Position numbers and translations under genes: made by a program. Positions 48,742 to 57,066 of a stretch of 61,599 nucleotides of DNA are shown here, piece by piece (within the stretch, counting starts at the first letter, position 1; each line of letters begins with the position of its first letter). Source of the DNA: Streptococcus orisratti DSM 15617 (lineage in GTDB: Bacteria; Bacillota; Bacilli; Lactobacillales; Streptococcaceae); NCBI RefSeq assembly GCF_000380105.1, contig NZ_KB904451.1:1-61599 (forward strand). Reading direction: 5' to 3'. The notes below the pieces were generated by a model, which made no database searches, was not told where the DNA came from, and worked only from the letters and a program-made list of their open reading frames with translations.

Positions 48742-48807
48742 ATGAACAACAAAGAATATGGAACAGTTGTCTTTTTTGAAAAACTCCTTTCTGACCGATT
48801 GAATTAG
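48742..48807 (+). CDS. 21-residue leader peptide
   Basis: AAAGGAG at 48726-48732 precedes an ATG that opens a 21-codon frame, MNNKEYGTVVFFEKLLSDRL plus Asn, then TAG. It ends just before a strong hairpin and the intrinsic terminator ahead of the ABC exporter genes. That is the layout of a translated attenuator leader, as for bmrB before bmrCD in Bacillus. AGAAAGGAG (48724-48732) is fully complementary to CTCCTTTCT (48784-48792) inside the frame, so the peptide's own ribosome-binding site can be masked. Confidence 0.7.
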   Translation: MNNKEYGTVVFFEKLLSDRLN

Positions 48808-48808
48808 C

Positions 48809-48879
48809 TTGTTTTTTGCTGTCCAAAAAACAATATAAATGAGCCCGCGGTAGGAAGGTAGTCTTATTGCGGGCTTTTT
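48809..48879 (+). terminator. attenuator: hairpin plus intrinsic terminator before the exporter genes
   Basis: Two bases after the leader stop, TTGTTTTTTG pairs with CAAAAAACAA around CTGTC (48809-48833). Then AGCCCGCGGTA pairs with TATTGCGGGCT (48842-48852 with 48865-48875, two G-T pairs), followed by a T run to 48879. The terminator lies 34 bases before the first exporter start. Confidence 0.85.
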
Positions 48880-48912
48880 GTGTGCTTTTGAACGAATAGA
48901 AAGAGGAATTTT

Positions 48913-50640
48913 GTGTTTAAGTTAGTTTTAGAGTATGTTAGGAAGAATAAATGGGTTTACTTGCTAGTTGCGGTAACCTTGATTCTTTATGACGCGACCT
49001 TGGTAATTCCAACTCAGGTGGTGCAACGTTTGGTGGATGCTATTGGTAGTCATCATTTGACTGAAAAAGGGTTGCTTTTAACGGTAGGTTTCTTGATTTT
49101 GTCAACCTTGGTCAATTATGGTACTGCCTTTATTTGGCATTTAAAATTATTTCAGCAGTCTATCCATTTTAAATTTGATATGCAACAGCGTGCTTTTTAT
49201 AAGTTAGTTACCATGCGGACGCCATTTTATGAAAAATTTCGTTCGGGTGATATGATGACTCGTTTTTCAACGGACGTGGAAATGCTACAGGAGATGGTGG
49301 GTTATGGGCTGATGATTATACTTTATGCGGGTGGCATGATTGCATTTATCATTCCTGTCATGTTTATGATTTCTTGGCAAATTGCCCTTCTGGGTATGAT
49401 TCCTATTGTTATTATGACCTATGGGACTTACAGGGTGTCAAAACCACTGGATGAGAAGGTGGAAGAGGCGCGTGAAGCTATTTCTGAGCTTAGTAATGAA
49501 GTTTTAGAAACAGTTGAAGGCATTCGTGTCATTCGGGCCTACAGTAAAAAAGCGAATCAATCTAATCGTTTTGCGCAAAAGACGGCTGGACTGGCTACTC
49601 GTTGGAATGATATTGCTCGTTACCGTGCTCTTTATATGCCTATGTTCAGTTTCATGCTGGGGCTGAGCACAGTTTTAGTTTTAGGTTCTGGTGTTTTCTT
49701 TATGCAGAAAGGACAGGTGACATTAGGACAGGTGGTTGCCTTACAACTCTACATTGTCTCTTTAGTAGAGCCATTCTCCATGATGTCAGATTTCATCCTG
49801 GTTTACCAGACAGGTAAGACTTCCTTTGATAAAATCAATGAATTGATTGAGACAGGGGATGATATGGAAAAAGATGGGGATCTTGAACTGACAGAGTTAA
49901 GAGACATTAGCTTCAAGGATTATAGTTTTGTTTACCCGCAGGCCAGTCAGGATAGTCTCAAAGCGATTTCGCTGAACTTGAAAGCTGGTCAAACACTTGG
50001 TGTGGTCGGAAAGACTGGGTCGGGTAAGACAACTTTTGTGCGTCAGTTTTTACGTCAGTATCCTGTCGGTCATGGTATTTTTGAGGTCAATGGCAGAGCA
50101 GTGACAGATTATTCTCGTCAGTCATTGGAAGCCTTAATTGGTTATGTGCCGCAAGAGCATATTCTCTTTTCGCGAACAGTAGGTGAAAACATCGCTATGG
50201 GGAAGGTAGCCGCTAGTCAGGATGATATTCTAACTGCCATTGAGACAGCGGTATTTTCAGAGGACGTGATACGAATGAACAAGGGGATAGATACAACCAT
50301 CGGTGAACGTGGGGTATCCATCTCGGGTGGACAGAAACAGCGCATTTCAATCGCACGAGCTTTTATCCGAAAGCCGCAGTTGTTGATATTAGATGATTCA
50401 CTATCAGCGGTTGATGCGAGAACAGAGCGCAGCATTATCCAAAATATCCAAAAAGAACGTGCAGGTAAGACCAACATCATCGTCAGTCACCGCTTGTCTG
50501 CGGTTAACCACGCTGACTGGGTGATTGTTTTGGATGAGGGACGAATTGTCGAGGAAGGCACGCCTGAACAGCTCTTGGCAGCCAATGGCTGGTATTACGA
50601 GCAATATCAACGCCAACAGGCTCAAGGAGAGGAGGAGTAA
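48913..50640 (+). CDS. heterodimeric ABC multidrug exporter subunit (BmrC/YheI-like)
   Basis: This 575-residue half-transporter has six membrane segments in residues 1-300, Walker A GKTGSGKTT near 367, signature ISGGQKQR and Walker B LILDDSLSAVD near 492, with Asp in place of the catalytic Glu. It resembles BmrC/YheI. The start is GTG at 48913 with AAGAGGA before it. It is preceded by a leader peptide and attenuator and translated with the partner one base downstream. Confidence 0.87.
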   Translation: MFKLVLEYVRKNKWVYLLVAVTLILYDATLVIPTQVVQRLVDAIGSHHLTEKGLLLTVGFLILSTLVNYGTAFIWHLKLFQQSIHFKFDMQQRAFYKLVTMRTPFYEKFRSGDMMTRFSTDVEMLQEMVGYGLMIILYAGGMIAFIIPVMFMISWQIALLGMIPIVIMTYGTYRVSKPLDEKVEEAREAISELSNEVLETVEGIRVIRAYSKKANQSNRFAQKTAGLATRWNDIARYRALYMPMFSFMLGLSTVLVLGSGVFFMQKGQVTLGQVVALQLYIVSLVEPFSMMSDFILVYQTGKTSFDKINELIETGDDMEKDGDLELTELRDISFKDYSFVYPQASQDSLKAISLNLKAGQTLGVVGKTGSGKTTFVRQFLRQYPVGHGIFEVNGRAVTDYSRQSLEALIGYVPQEHILFSRTVGENIAMGKVAASQDDILTAIETAVFSEDVIRMNKGIDTTIGERGVSISGGQKQRISIARAFIRKPQLLILDDSLSAVDARTERSIIQNIQKERAGKTNIIVSHRLSAVNHADWVIVLDEGRIVEEGTPEQLLAANGWYYEQYQRQQAQGEEE

Positions 50641-50641
50641 G

Positions 50642-52384
50642 ATGGCTACGATTTTACAATTAGTGAAAGAATTAAAAGTTGTTAGGAGGCTATTTGCTGT
50701 GGGACTCTTATCCTTGTTGTTGGCAACAGCTGGCAATCAGTTAGCTCCCTTGATTTTGCAGCATATTATTGATCATGACTTGACAGGTGTTTCACATGGT
50801 TTGGTCTTGCATCAAGCTGATTTTTTGATAAAGCTTGCTATGTATATTGCTTTGCTTGCGGTAGCAGGTGTACTGCGCTACGGATCTTTTCGGATTTTGA
50901 TTGCTTGTGCTAATCAAATCGTGACAAATTTGCGTAATCGAGCCTATGATGTTATGCAATGTTTGCCGATTTCATATTTTGATGACAAGCCAGCGGGGAA
51001 GATTGCAACACGAATTGTCAACGACACGGAGACCTTGCGAAATCAATTTTATAATACACTTTTGTCACAGATTTTCATTACTTTGGTGCAAGTTATCTTT
51101 ATTTATGGAATTTTAATGACTTTGGACATCAAGGTGGGAATGGCTTTGCTCTTATTGGTACCTATTTTTTATGGTCTGCAGGTGCTTTATAAAAAAGCAA
51201 CGGACAAACCGATGAAGGATTTTTACGATGCTAGAAGCGAAGTCAATACACAGGTCAATGAAACCATGAATGGTGCAAGTATTATTCAGCTCTACCATCA
51301 GGAGGGGAGCGTTCTTGAAAATTTTGACAAAGTGGCCAGTCAGATGAGAAATGCTGATAATCGTATTGTTCTGGTGGACTCTGCGGCATCGTGGACGTTG
51401 ACTGAGTTGCTTAAATACACGGTGATTGCAGGTGTTTTGACTTTTATTGGCTATCAGTTTCTAGGTGGTAATTTGAGTGTTACCGCAGGTCGACTTTTCA
51501 TTTATATCAACTATGTGACGACCCTTTTTGATCTATTAGGAATGTTAGTGCGTCAGTTGCCAAATATTCAACGCTCACTGGCGACAGGTCGTCGTGTTAT
51601 GGAATTACTTGATGAAGAGACAGAAGCAGATAGTCAGGATGAACTTGAGGTGACTACTGGTGTGGTTGACTTTGACAATGTTAGTTTTGCCTACGATGGT
51701 CAAAACCAGGTACTCAAGAATATTTCTATTCATGCTAATAAGGGGGAGACGGTTGCCCTAGTCGGTCATACGGGTTCTGGGAAGTCTTCTATCATGAACT
51801 TACTCTATCGTTTCTATGATCCACAAGAAGGTACAATCAGTATTGATGGACAAAATATTCGTGAGTTTTCACGTGAGAGTGTGCGTGCTCAGATGGGTAT
51901 TGTTTTACAAGATCCTTATTTATTTACAGGAACTATTGCTTCCAATGTCACAATGGATAGTGACCTATTTTCTGATGAGCAAATCATCGCAGCACTGGAA
52001 AAGGTCGGGGCAGGAGAAATGCTTGCTAAATTGGAACGAGGTATTGATGAGATTGTTGTTGAGAAGGGGGCTGCCTTTTCAAGTGGTGAGCGCCAGCTTA
52101 TTGCCTTTGCTAGAACGCTTATAGCTAATCCTAAAATTCTTATCTTGGATGAGGCGACCTCTCACATTGACACGGAAACCGAGGACATTATCCAAAAGGC
52201 CATGGAAGTGGTTAAAGAAGGGCGAACAACCTTTATTATTGCTCACAGACTATCGACTATTCAAAATGCAGATCAAATTCTAGTGTTGGATGCTGGTCAA
52301 ATTGTTGAGCGGGGAACTCATGACCAATTGATGCAACTCAACGGTCGCTATGCAGAAATGCAGCGTATTCAGCAAAAAGTGTAA
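50642..52384 (+). CDS. heterodimeric ABC multidrug exporter subunit (BmrD/YheH-like)
   Basis: The 580-residue partner has membrane segments in residues 15-320, Walker A GHTGSGKSS near 376, signature FSSGERQL and Walker B LILDEATSHID near 502 with the intact catalytic Glu. The frame is open back to 50525, but GGAGGAG directly precedes the ATG at 50642, one base after the first subunit's stop, and family proteins start there. The pair probably pumps drugs; substrate not readable. Confidence 0.87.
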   Translation: MATILQLVKELKVVRRLFAVGLLSLLLATAGNQLAPLILQHIIDHDLTGVSHGLVLHQADFLIKLAMYIALLAVAGVLRYGSFRILIACANQIVTNLRNRAYDVMQCLPISYFDDKPAGKIATRIVNDTETLRNQFYNTLLSQIFITLVQVIFIYGILMTLDIKVGMALLLLVPIFYGLQVLYKKATDKPMKDFYDARSEVNTQVNETMNGASIIQLYHQEGSVLENFDKVASQMRNADNRIVLVDSAASWTLTELLKYTVIAGVLTFIGYQFLGGNLSVTAGRLFIYINYVTTLFDLLGMLVRQLPNIQRSLATGRRVMELLDEETEADSQDELEVTTGVVDFDNVSFAYDGQNQVLKNISIHANKGETVALVGHTGSGKSSIMNLLYRFYDPQEGTISIDGQNIREFSRESVRAQMGIVLQDPYLFTGTIASNVTMDSDLFSDEQIIAALEKVGAGEMLAKLERGIDEIVVEKGAAFSSGERQLIAFARTLIANPKILILDEATSHIDTETEDIIQKAMEVVKEGRTTFIIAHRLSTIQNADQILVLDAGQIVERGTHDQLMQLNGRYAEMQRIQQKV

Positions 52385-52470
52385 AGATAAATAAGAACAC
52401 CCAAACGTTGAAGTCGCCTTTTTAATATTGCTGAAACACTACATATTGTGATTGGTGTAGATAGATATAT

Positions 52471-52731
52471 AGTTCCCAAAATTTATTCTACATCAAAGCG
52501 GCTCACTCTTCGACTTTTGGAAGTGAAGGAGAGCAGCTATATTTTGCACCAGAGTATTTTTCAATTCAGGAGAAAGCTATTTTGAATTGTCGCTTTCGTC
52601 TGCGTCACTGTCCTAAAGAGGCTGATCAATTACGTACTTACCTTGAAAAACAACTGCCTGATTTGGAGCACTTAGCACCGCCAGAAATCAGTGTCATTGA
52701 CACTTTGCTAACGCCTCCAGTGATTCACTAA
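52471..52731 (+). pseudogene. 3' remnant of an unrecognised gene
   Basis: After an in-frame TAG the frame runs 86 codons to a TAA: YIKAAHSSTFGSEGEQLYFA, PEYFSIQEKAILNCRF, then an acidic Leu-rich tail ending TLLTPPVIH. It has no start codon with a ribosome-binding site and coding-like composition, so I read it as the end of a lost gene. I do not recognise the family. It ends at a terminator. Confidence 0.45.
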
Positions 52732-52759
52732 AAAAACTGACAGAATTGTTCAGTTTTTT
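52731..52759 (+). terminator. terminator before the rcr operon
   Basis: AAAAAACTGA-CAGAATTGT-TCAGTTTTTT; symmetric, so usable from either side. Confidence 0.85.
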
Positions 52760-52760
52760 T

Positions 52761-52811
52761 AGTTCTCCTGAGAACTTTTTTCTTGACAATAGTTCTCGTG
52801 AGAACTATAAT
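52761..52811 (+). promoter_or_regulatory. rcrR promoter with two identical-type palindromic operators
   Basis: TTGACA (52783-52788), 17 bp and TATAAT (52806-52811) form a consensus promoter. The 16-bp palindrome AGTTCTCSTGAGAACT occurs at 52761-52776 and 52791-52806, exactly 30 bp apart. The second fills the spacer and touches the -10. They are almost certainly the binding sites of the MarR protein encoded next. Confidence 0.88.
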
Positions 52812-52847
52812 GGTTTCTACAGTCTCAATTTGTCAGGAGGTGAGGTC

Positions 52848-53294
52848 GTGGAAAATCCAATAGCGGAGGCTAAAAATCTCTTAACTCAGTTTGAACAAGC
52901 AGCGGATACTTTTGCTAAAAAAAATGGTATTGAACATCTTGCAGGACCACAAGGTCGCGTCTTATTTTTCCTAGCGAAACAGAAAGATACCGAAATTTTT
53001 GTGAAAGACATTGAAAATTATTTACACATTTCAAAGTCTGTCGCAAGTAATCTTGTTAAACGCATGGCACGAAATGGTTTCGTCAAGACAATCCCATCTC
53101 GGACAGATAAGCGTTATAAGCAGATTGTTTTGACAGAATTGGGGTGCCAAAAAATAAAACCTCTGCAAGTCTTTCATGATGAAATGCAGTCTGTCTTGTT
53201 AAAAGACATTGATGTCGAGGAGCTTAAAACTGTTTTACGAGTCACAGAGCAGTTACGGGCAAATCTGAGAGCTTACCGAAAATCCATTGACTGA
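52848..53294 (+). CDS. rcrR: MarR family regulator (RcrR-like)
   Basis: The 148-residue winged-helix protein has ENYLHISKSVASNLVKRMARNGFV as recognition region (residues about 62-85) and RTDKRYKQIVLTELG as wing. AGGAGGTGA before the GTG at 52848 sets the start; the frame upstream to 52746 runs through the promoter and is not translated. It heads an operon with two ABC exporter genes, the same layout as S. mutans rcrRPQ, which links stress tolerance and competence. It probably represses its own operon through the two palindromes. Confidence 0.85.
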   Translation: MENPIAEAKNLLTQFEQAADTFAKKNGIEHLAGPQGRVLFFLAKQKDTEIFVKDIENYLHISKSVASNLVKRMARNGFVKTIPSRTDKRYKQIVLTELGCQKIKPLQVFHDEMQSVLLKDIDVEELKTVLRVTEQLRANLRAYRKSID

Positions 53295-53334
53295 CAAGGA
53301 CTTTCTTATTTTTACATATTACAAGGAGTAGTGC

Positions 53335-55149
53335 ATGTTAAAAATCTTAAAACGAATGAATGCTAAAGAAGTTACCATGATTATCTTGGCCATTGCATTT
53401 GTTTGCTTAAATGTTTTTCTGGATTTAAAAATTCCAGATTATATGTCTGACATTACCAAACTTTTGTCAACACAAGGAACTAAAGCCAAGGATATCTTTG
53501 CTTGGAATTTTGATGCACCGGGCATGCGCATGATTTTGCTCTCGTTGGGCAGTTTTGCTTCCTCGGTTATTGTTGGCTTTTTTGCAGCTCGTACAGCAGC
53601 AAGTTTTAGTACTCGCCTGCGTGACGATATTTTCCACAGCGTTCTGAATTTCTCAGATGCTGAGATTAAGAAATTTTCAATTCCTAGTTTATTGACTCGT
53701 ACGACCAACGATATTACACAAATTCAATTGGTCTTTACTATGGGGATTCAGGTTGTAACAAAAGGTCCGATTATGGCAATTTGGGCGATTACTAAGATAG
53801 CCAATAAGAATGGTGACTGGTTGTTAGCCTTGATTGTTGCTGTTGCGGTCATGTTCTTAATGATTCTCTTCCTATTAATAGCAGTTATGCCTAAGCAACG
53901 TCTCATTCAAAAATTGACTGACCAATTAAATAGTGTAACTCGTGAGTCTTTATCAGGTATCCGGGTAGTTCGTGCTTATAATGCTGAAGCCTACCAAGAT
54001 GATAAATTTGCCAAAGCGAATGATGATGTGACTAATCTTAATCTCTTTATCGGTCGTTCCATGGCTTTGTTGTCCCCGGTTATGACAGCAATTTCTAGTG
54101 GTTTGACTCTAGCCATTTATTGGATTGGAGCCCACCTGATTGAAGATATTGCCATTCCCAAAGATCCAACCTTGATTGCCGGAGCGATGAAGGATAAAGT
54201 TAATCTTTTTTCAGATATGGTTGTTTACTCATCGTACGCCATGCAAGTTGTCATGGGCTTTATGATGATGATTGCTGTTTTCTTCATTTTGCCACGTGCC
54301 ATTGTTTCATCAGGTCGTGTCAACGAAGTTTTGGAAACTGAGGGGTCAATACCTTATCCCGATAAAAGTCAGGCTCAACCAAGTGAAAAAGGTTCTGTTG
54401 AGTTTGATAATGTTTCCTTCCGCTACAGCAAAAATTCAGAAGCAGTCCTAGAACACGTCTCCTTTAAAGCGAAAGCTGGTCAAACGATTGCGTTCATCGG
54501 ATCAACAGGCTCTGGAAAATCAACCTTGGTTAACCTCATACCACGTTTCTACGATGCGACGGAAGGTACTATTAAGGTTGATGGTGTGGACGTTCGCCAA
54601 TACGATCACGATACACTTCATAAAATTGTTGGTTATATTCCGCAAAAAGCTGTGCTCTTTAGTGGCGATGTTACCTCTAACATGGACATGGGAATCAGTA
54701 ACAATTCCCCACTGGATGATGATAAAATCTGGGATGCTCTTGATTTAGCTCAAGGAAGAACATTCATTGAGATGAAGGAAGGTAAGTTGAAAGCGCCAGT
54801 TGCTCAAGGCGGTTCAAACTTCTCTGGTGGTCAGAAACAGCGCTTGGCCATTGCCCGTGCTTTAGCACGTAAACCTGAAATTATCATCTTTGATGATTCC
54901 TTCTCAGCACTTGATTACAAAACAGACCGAATCTTACGTTCCCGCTTGAAAGAACGTACAGCTGACATGACCAAATTGATCGTTGCTCAGCGGATTTCAA
55001 CCATTATGGATGCTGATCAAATTTTAGTTCTTGATGAGGGTAAGGTTGTTGGACAAGGAACACACCAAGAACTCCTTGCTTCCAATGCAGTCTACCAAGA
55101 AATTGCCTACTCACAACTTTCTAAGGAGGAATTAGAAAATGGAAAATAA
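53335..55149 (+). CDS. rcrP: ABC exporter subunit (RcrP-like, degenerate ATPase site)
   Basis: The 604-residue half-transporter has membrane segments in residues 13-325, Walker A GSTGSGKST near 389, signature FSGGQKQR and Walker B IIFDDSFSALDYKTD near 519, with the catalytic Glu replaced by Asp. It is very like the subunit at 38082 in its ABC domain. The last 11 bases overlap the partner gene. S. mutans RcrP is the nearest named protein I know in this setting. Confidence 0.83.
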   Translation: MLKILKRMNAKEVTMIILAIAFVCLNVFLDLKIPDYMSDITKLLSTQGTKAKDIFAWNFDAPGMRMILLSLGSFASSVIVGFFAARTAASFSTRLRDDIFHSVLNFSDAEIKKFSIPSLLTRTTNDITQIQLVFTMGIQVVTKGPIMAIWAITKIANKNGDWLLALIVAVAVMFLMILFLLIAVMPKQRLIQKLTDQLNSVTRESLSGIRVVRAYNAEAYQDDKFAKANDDVTNLNLFIGRSMALLSPVMTAISSGLTLAIYWIGAHLIEDIAIPKDPTLIAGAMKDKVNLFSDMVVYSSYAMQVVMGFMMMIAVFFILPRAIVSSGRVNEVLETEGSIPYPDKSQAQPSEKGSVEFDNVSFRYSKNSEAVLEHVSFKAKAGQTIAFIGSTGSGKSTLVNLIPRFYDATEGTIKVDGVDVRQYDHDTLHKIVGYIPQKAVLFSGDVTSNMDMGISNNSPLDDDKIWDALDLAQGRTFIEMKEGKLKAPVAQGGSNFSGGQKQRLAIARALARKPEIIIFDDSFSALDYKTDRILRSRLKERTADMTKLIVAQRISTIMDADQILVLDEGKVVGQGTHQELLASNAVYQEIAYSQLSKEELENGK

Positions 55150-56917
55150 AGAAAAAACATCTTTCTATAATCGATTGAAGCCTTACATTAAAGGGTTTCA
55201 ACTTCCTTTTATCCTTGCTGTGATCGGGGCAATTATTTCTGCCATTATCACAGTTATTGGACCAGATAAACTAAAGGAAATTACAAACTTAATAACTGAT
55301 GGCTTAAAAATGTCCTCTGACGGCACTTTTCCTGGAATAGATTTGACAGAAGTTGGAAAAGTAGCCATGAACTTAGCTATTCTTTATGCAATAGCTGCTA
55401 TTGTAGGCTATGTACAAAGTTTTACTGTTGCAACCATTATTCAGCGCTTTTCACAACGTTTGCGTCGTGCTATTCAGACTAAAATCAACAAGGTTCCACT
55501 CAACTATTTTGATAGTCATTCCCAAGGTGACACACTTTCTCGAGTGACTAATGACGTTGACCTCTTAGGTCAATCCCTCAACCAAAGTTTGGGGACTTTG
55601 GTAACCTCTACCATGCTTCTTTTGGGCTCAATCTACATGATGTTTCACTCAAATGTCACTATGGCTCTGACCGCAATAGGATCTGTTCTTTTGGGATTCG
55701 TACTGGTTGTAGTCATCATGGGTTCCTCACAGCCTTTGTTCAAACGTCAACAAAATAACCTTGCTGCGGTTAACGGCTATGTAGAAGAAATTTACTCTGG
55801 ACACAATGTAGTTACTAGTTATAATGCCTCTGAAGAAACCAGTCAAGCCTTCAAAAAACTTAATACTAACCTCTATCAATCTATGTGGAAATCTCAATTC
55901 CTGTCAGGAATTATGATGCCTTTGATGATTTTTGTTGGGAACTTTGGTTATGTTATGGTTTGTGTGGTTGGGGCCATCAAGGTTATTGACGGAGATATCA
56001 CCATGGGTGATGTTGTTGCCTTTATGACTTACGTTCGTATCTTTTCACAACCATTATCTCAGATCGCGCAAGCCTTTACCCAACTACAATCAGCTTCAGC
56101 TGCTATGAGTCGTGTCTTTGAATTTCTTGAAGAAGATGAAATGGAAGACGAAACACATAAACCACAGCAATTGACACAGGTCAAGGGTGAGGTTGCTTTT
56201 GACAATGTCTTCTTTGGTTATTCTAAAGATAAAACCATTATCCATGATTTCTCTGCTGTGGCCAAACCAGGTCAAAAAGTAGCTGTTGTAGGTCCAACAG
56301 GTGCTGGGAAAACAACCATTGTTAACTTGCTTATGAAGTTTTATGAGATTGATAAAGGAACCATTACCATTGATGGTGTGGATACACGATTGATGAAACG
56401 TGAGGAAGTGCATGATCAATTTTCAATGGTACTTCAGGACACTTGGCTCTTTGAAGGAACCATCAAAGAGAACTTGATTTATAATCAAAAGCAGATCACA
56501 GATGAGCAGGTTGTGGCAGCAGCCAAAGCTGTTGGTGTCCATCATTTCATTAAGACCTTACCGAAAGGTTATGATACCTACCTGGATGACTCTGTCACCT
56601 TATCGGTCGGTCAAAAGCAATTGTTGACCATTGCGCGTGCTCTCTTGAAAGATGCTCCGTTGCTTATCTTGGATGAAGCAACATCATCTGTAGATACGCG
56701 TACCGAAGAACTTATCCAAAAGGCTATGGACAAGTTGATGGAAGGGCGTACTAGCTTTGTCATTGCTCATCGCCTGTCAACTATCCGCAATGCGGATTTA
56801 ATCCTTGTGATGAAAGATGGTAATATCATTGAGCAAGGTAACCATGATGAACTAATGACACAAAAAGGTTTCTATGCCGATTTGTACAACAGTCAATTTA
56901 CAGAAAGTGCTGCTTAA
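55139..56917 (+). CDS. rcrQ: ABC exporter subunit (RcrQ-like)
   Basis: The 592-residue partner has membrane segments in residues 19-330, Walker A GPTGAGKTT near 384, signature LSVGQKQLL and Walker B LILDEATSSVDTRTEE near 511, with the catalytic Glu kept. AAGGAGG inside rcrP precedes the ATG. A strong terminator follows, and the relPRS genes that come next in S. mutans are not here. Confidence 0.83.
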   Translation: MENKEKTSFYNRLKPYIKGFQLPFILAVIGAIISAIITVIGPDKLKEITNLITDGLKMSSDGTFPGIDLTEVGKVAMNLAILYAIAAIVGYVQSFTVATIIQRFSQRLRRAIQTKINKVPLNYFDSHSQGDTLSRVTNDVDLLGQSLNQSLGTLVTSTMLLLGSIYMMFHSNVTMALTAIGSVLLGFVLVVVIMGSSQPLFKRQQNNLAAVNGYVEEIYSGHNVVTSYNASEETSQAFKKLNTNLYQSMWKSQFLSGIMMPLMIFVGNFGYVMVCVVGAIKVIDGDITMGDVVAFMTYVRIFSQPLSQIAQAFTQLQSASAAMSRVFEFLEEDEMEDETHKPQQLTQVKGEVAFDNVFFGYSKDKTIIHDFSAVAKPGQKVAVVGPTGAGKTTIVNLLMKFYEIDKGTITIDGVDTRLMKREEVHDQFSMVLQDTWLFEGTIKENLIYNQKQITDEQVVAAAKAVGVHHFIKTLPKGYDTYLDDSVTLSVGQKQLLTIARALLKDAPLLILDEATSSVDTRTEELIQKAMDKLMEGRTSFVIAHRLSTIRNADLILVMKDGNIIEQGNHDELMTQKGFYADLYNSQFTESAA

Positions 56918-56923
56918 AGTCAG

Positions 56924-56950
56924 TCCCCAAGGGTAACTTGGGGATTTTTT
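56924..56950 (+). terminator. terminator of the rcr operon
   Basis: TCCCCAAG-GGTAA-CTTGGGGA followed by TTTTTT. Confidence 0.93.
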
Positions 56951-56988
56951 ACCTTCGAAAACCACTAATATGAGTTATTGGTTTTAAT

Positions 56989-57052
56989 TAGTCAAAATAT
57001 TTGACTATTAACAATAGATAGTTTATACTAAAAAGGTAAAAATATTTGACTA
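56989..57052 (+). promoter_or_regulatory. promoter with MarR-type operators before the oxidoreductase gene
   Basis: TTGACT (57001-57006), 17 bp and TATACT (57024-57029). The perfect palindrome TAGTCAAAATATTTGACTA (56989-57007) covers the -35. A second, half-degenerate copy (57034-57052, right arm TTTGACTA intact) covers the transcription start. The MarR protein at 58032 is the likely binder. Confidence 0.75.
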
Positions 57053-57066
57053 ATTTAGGAGAGACT

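Noticed and set aside
50525..50641. Longer start of the second exporter subunit at 50525
   Set aside because: It overlaps the first subunit's coding end and lacks a ribosome-binding site; GGAGGAG points to 50642.
52746..52847. Longer start of the rcrR gene at 52746
   Set aside because: It would begin upstream of the promoter and translate through both operators.
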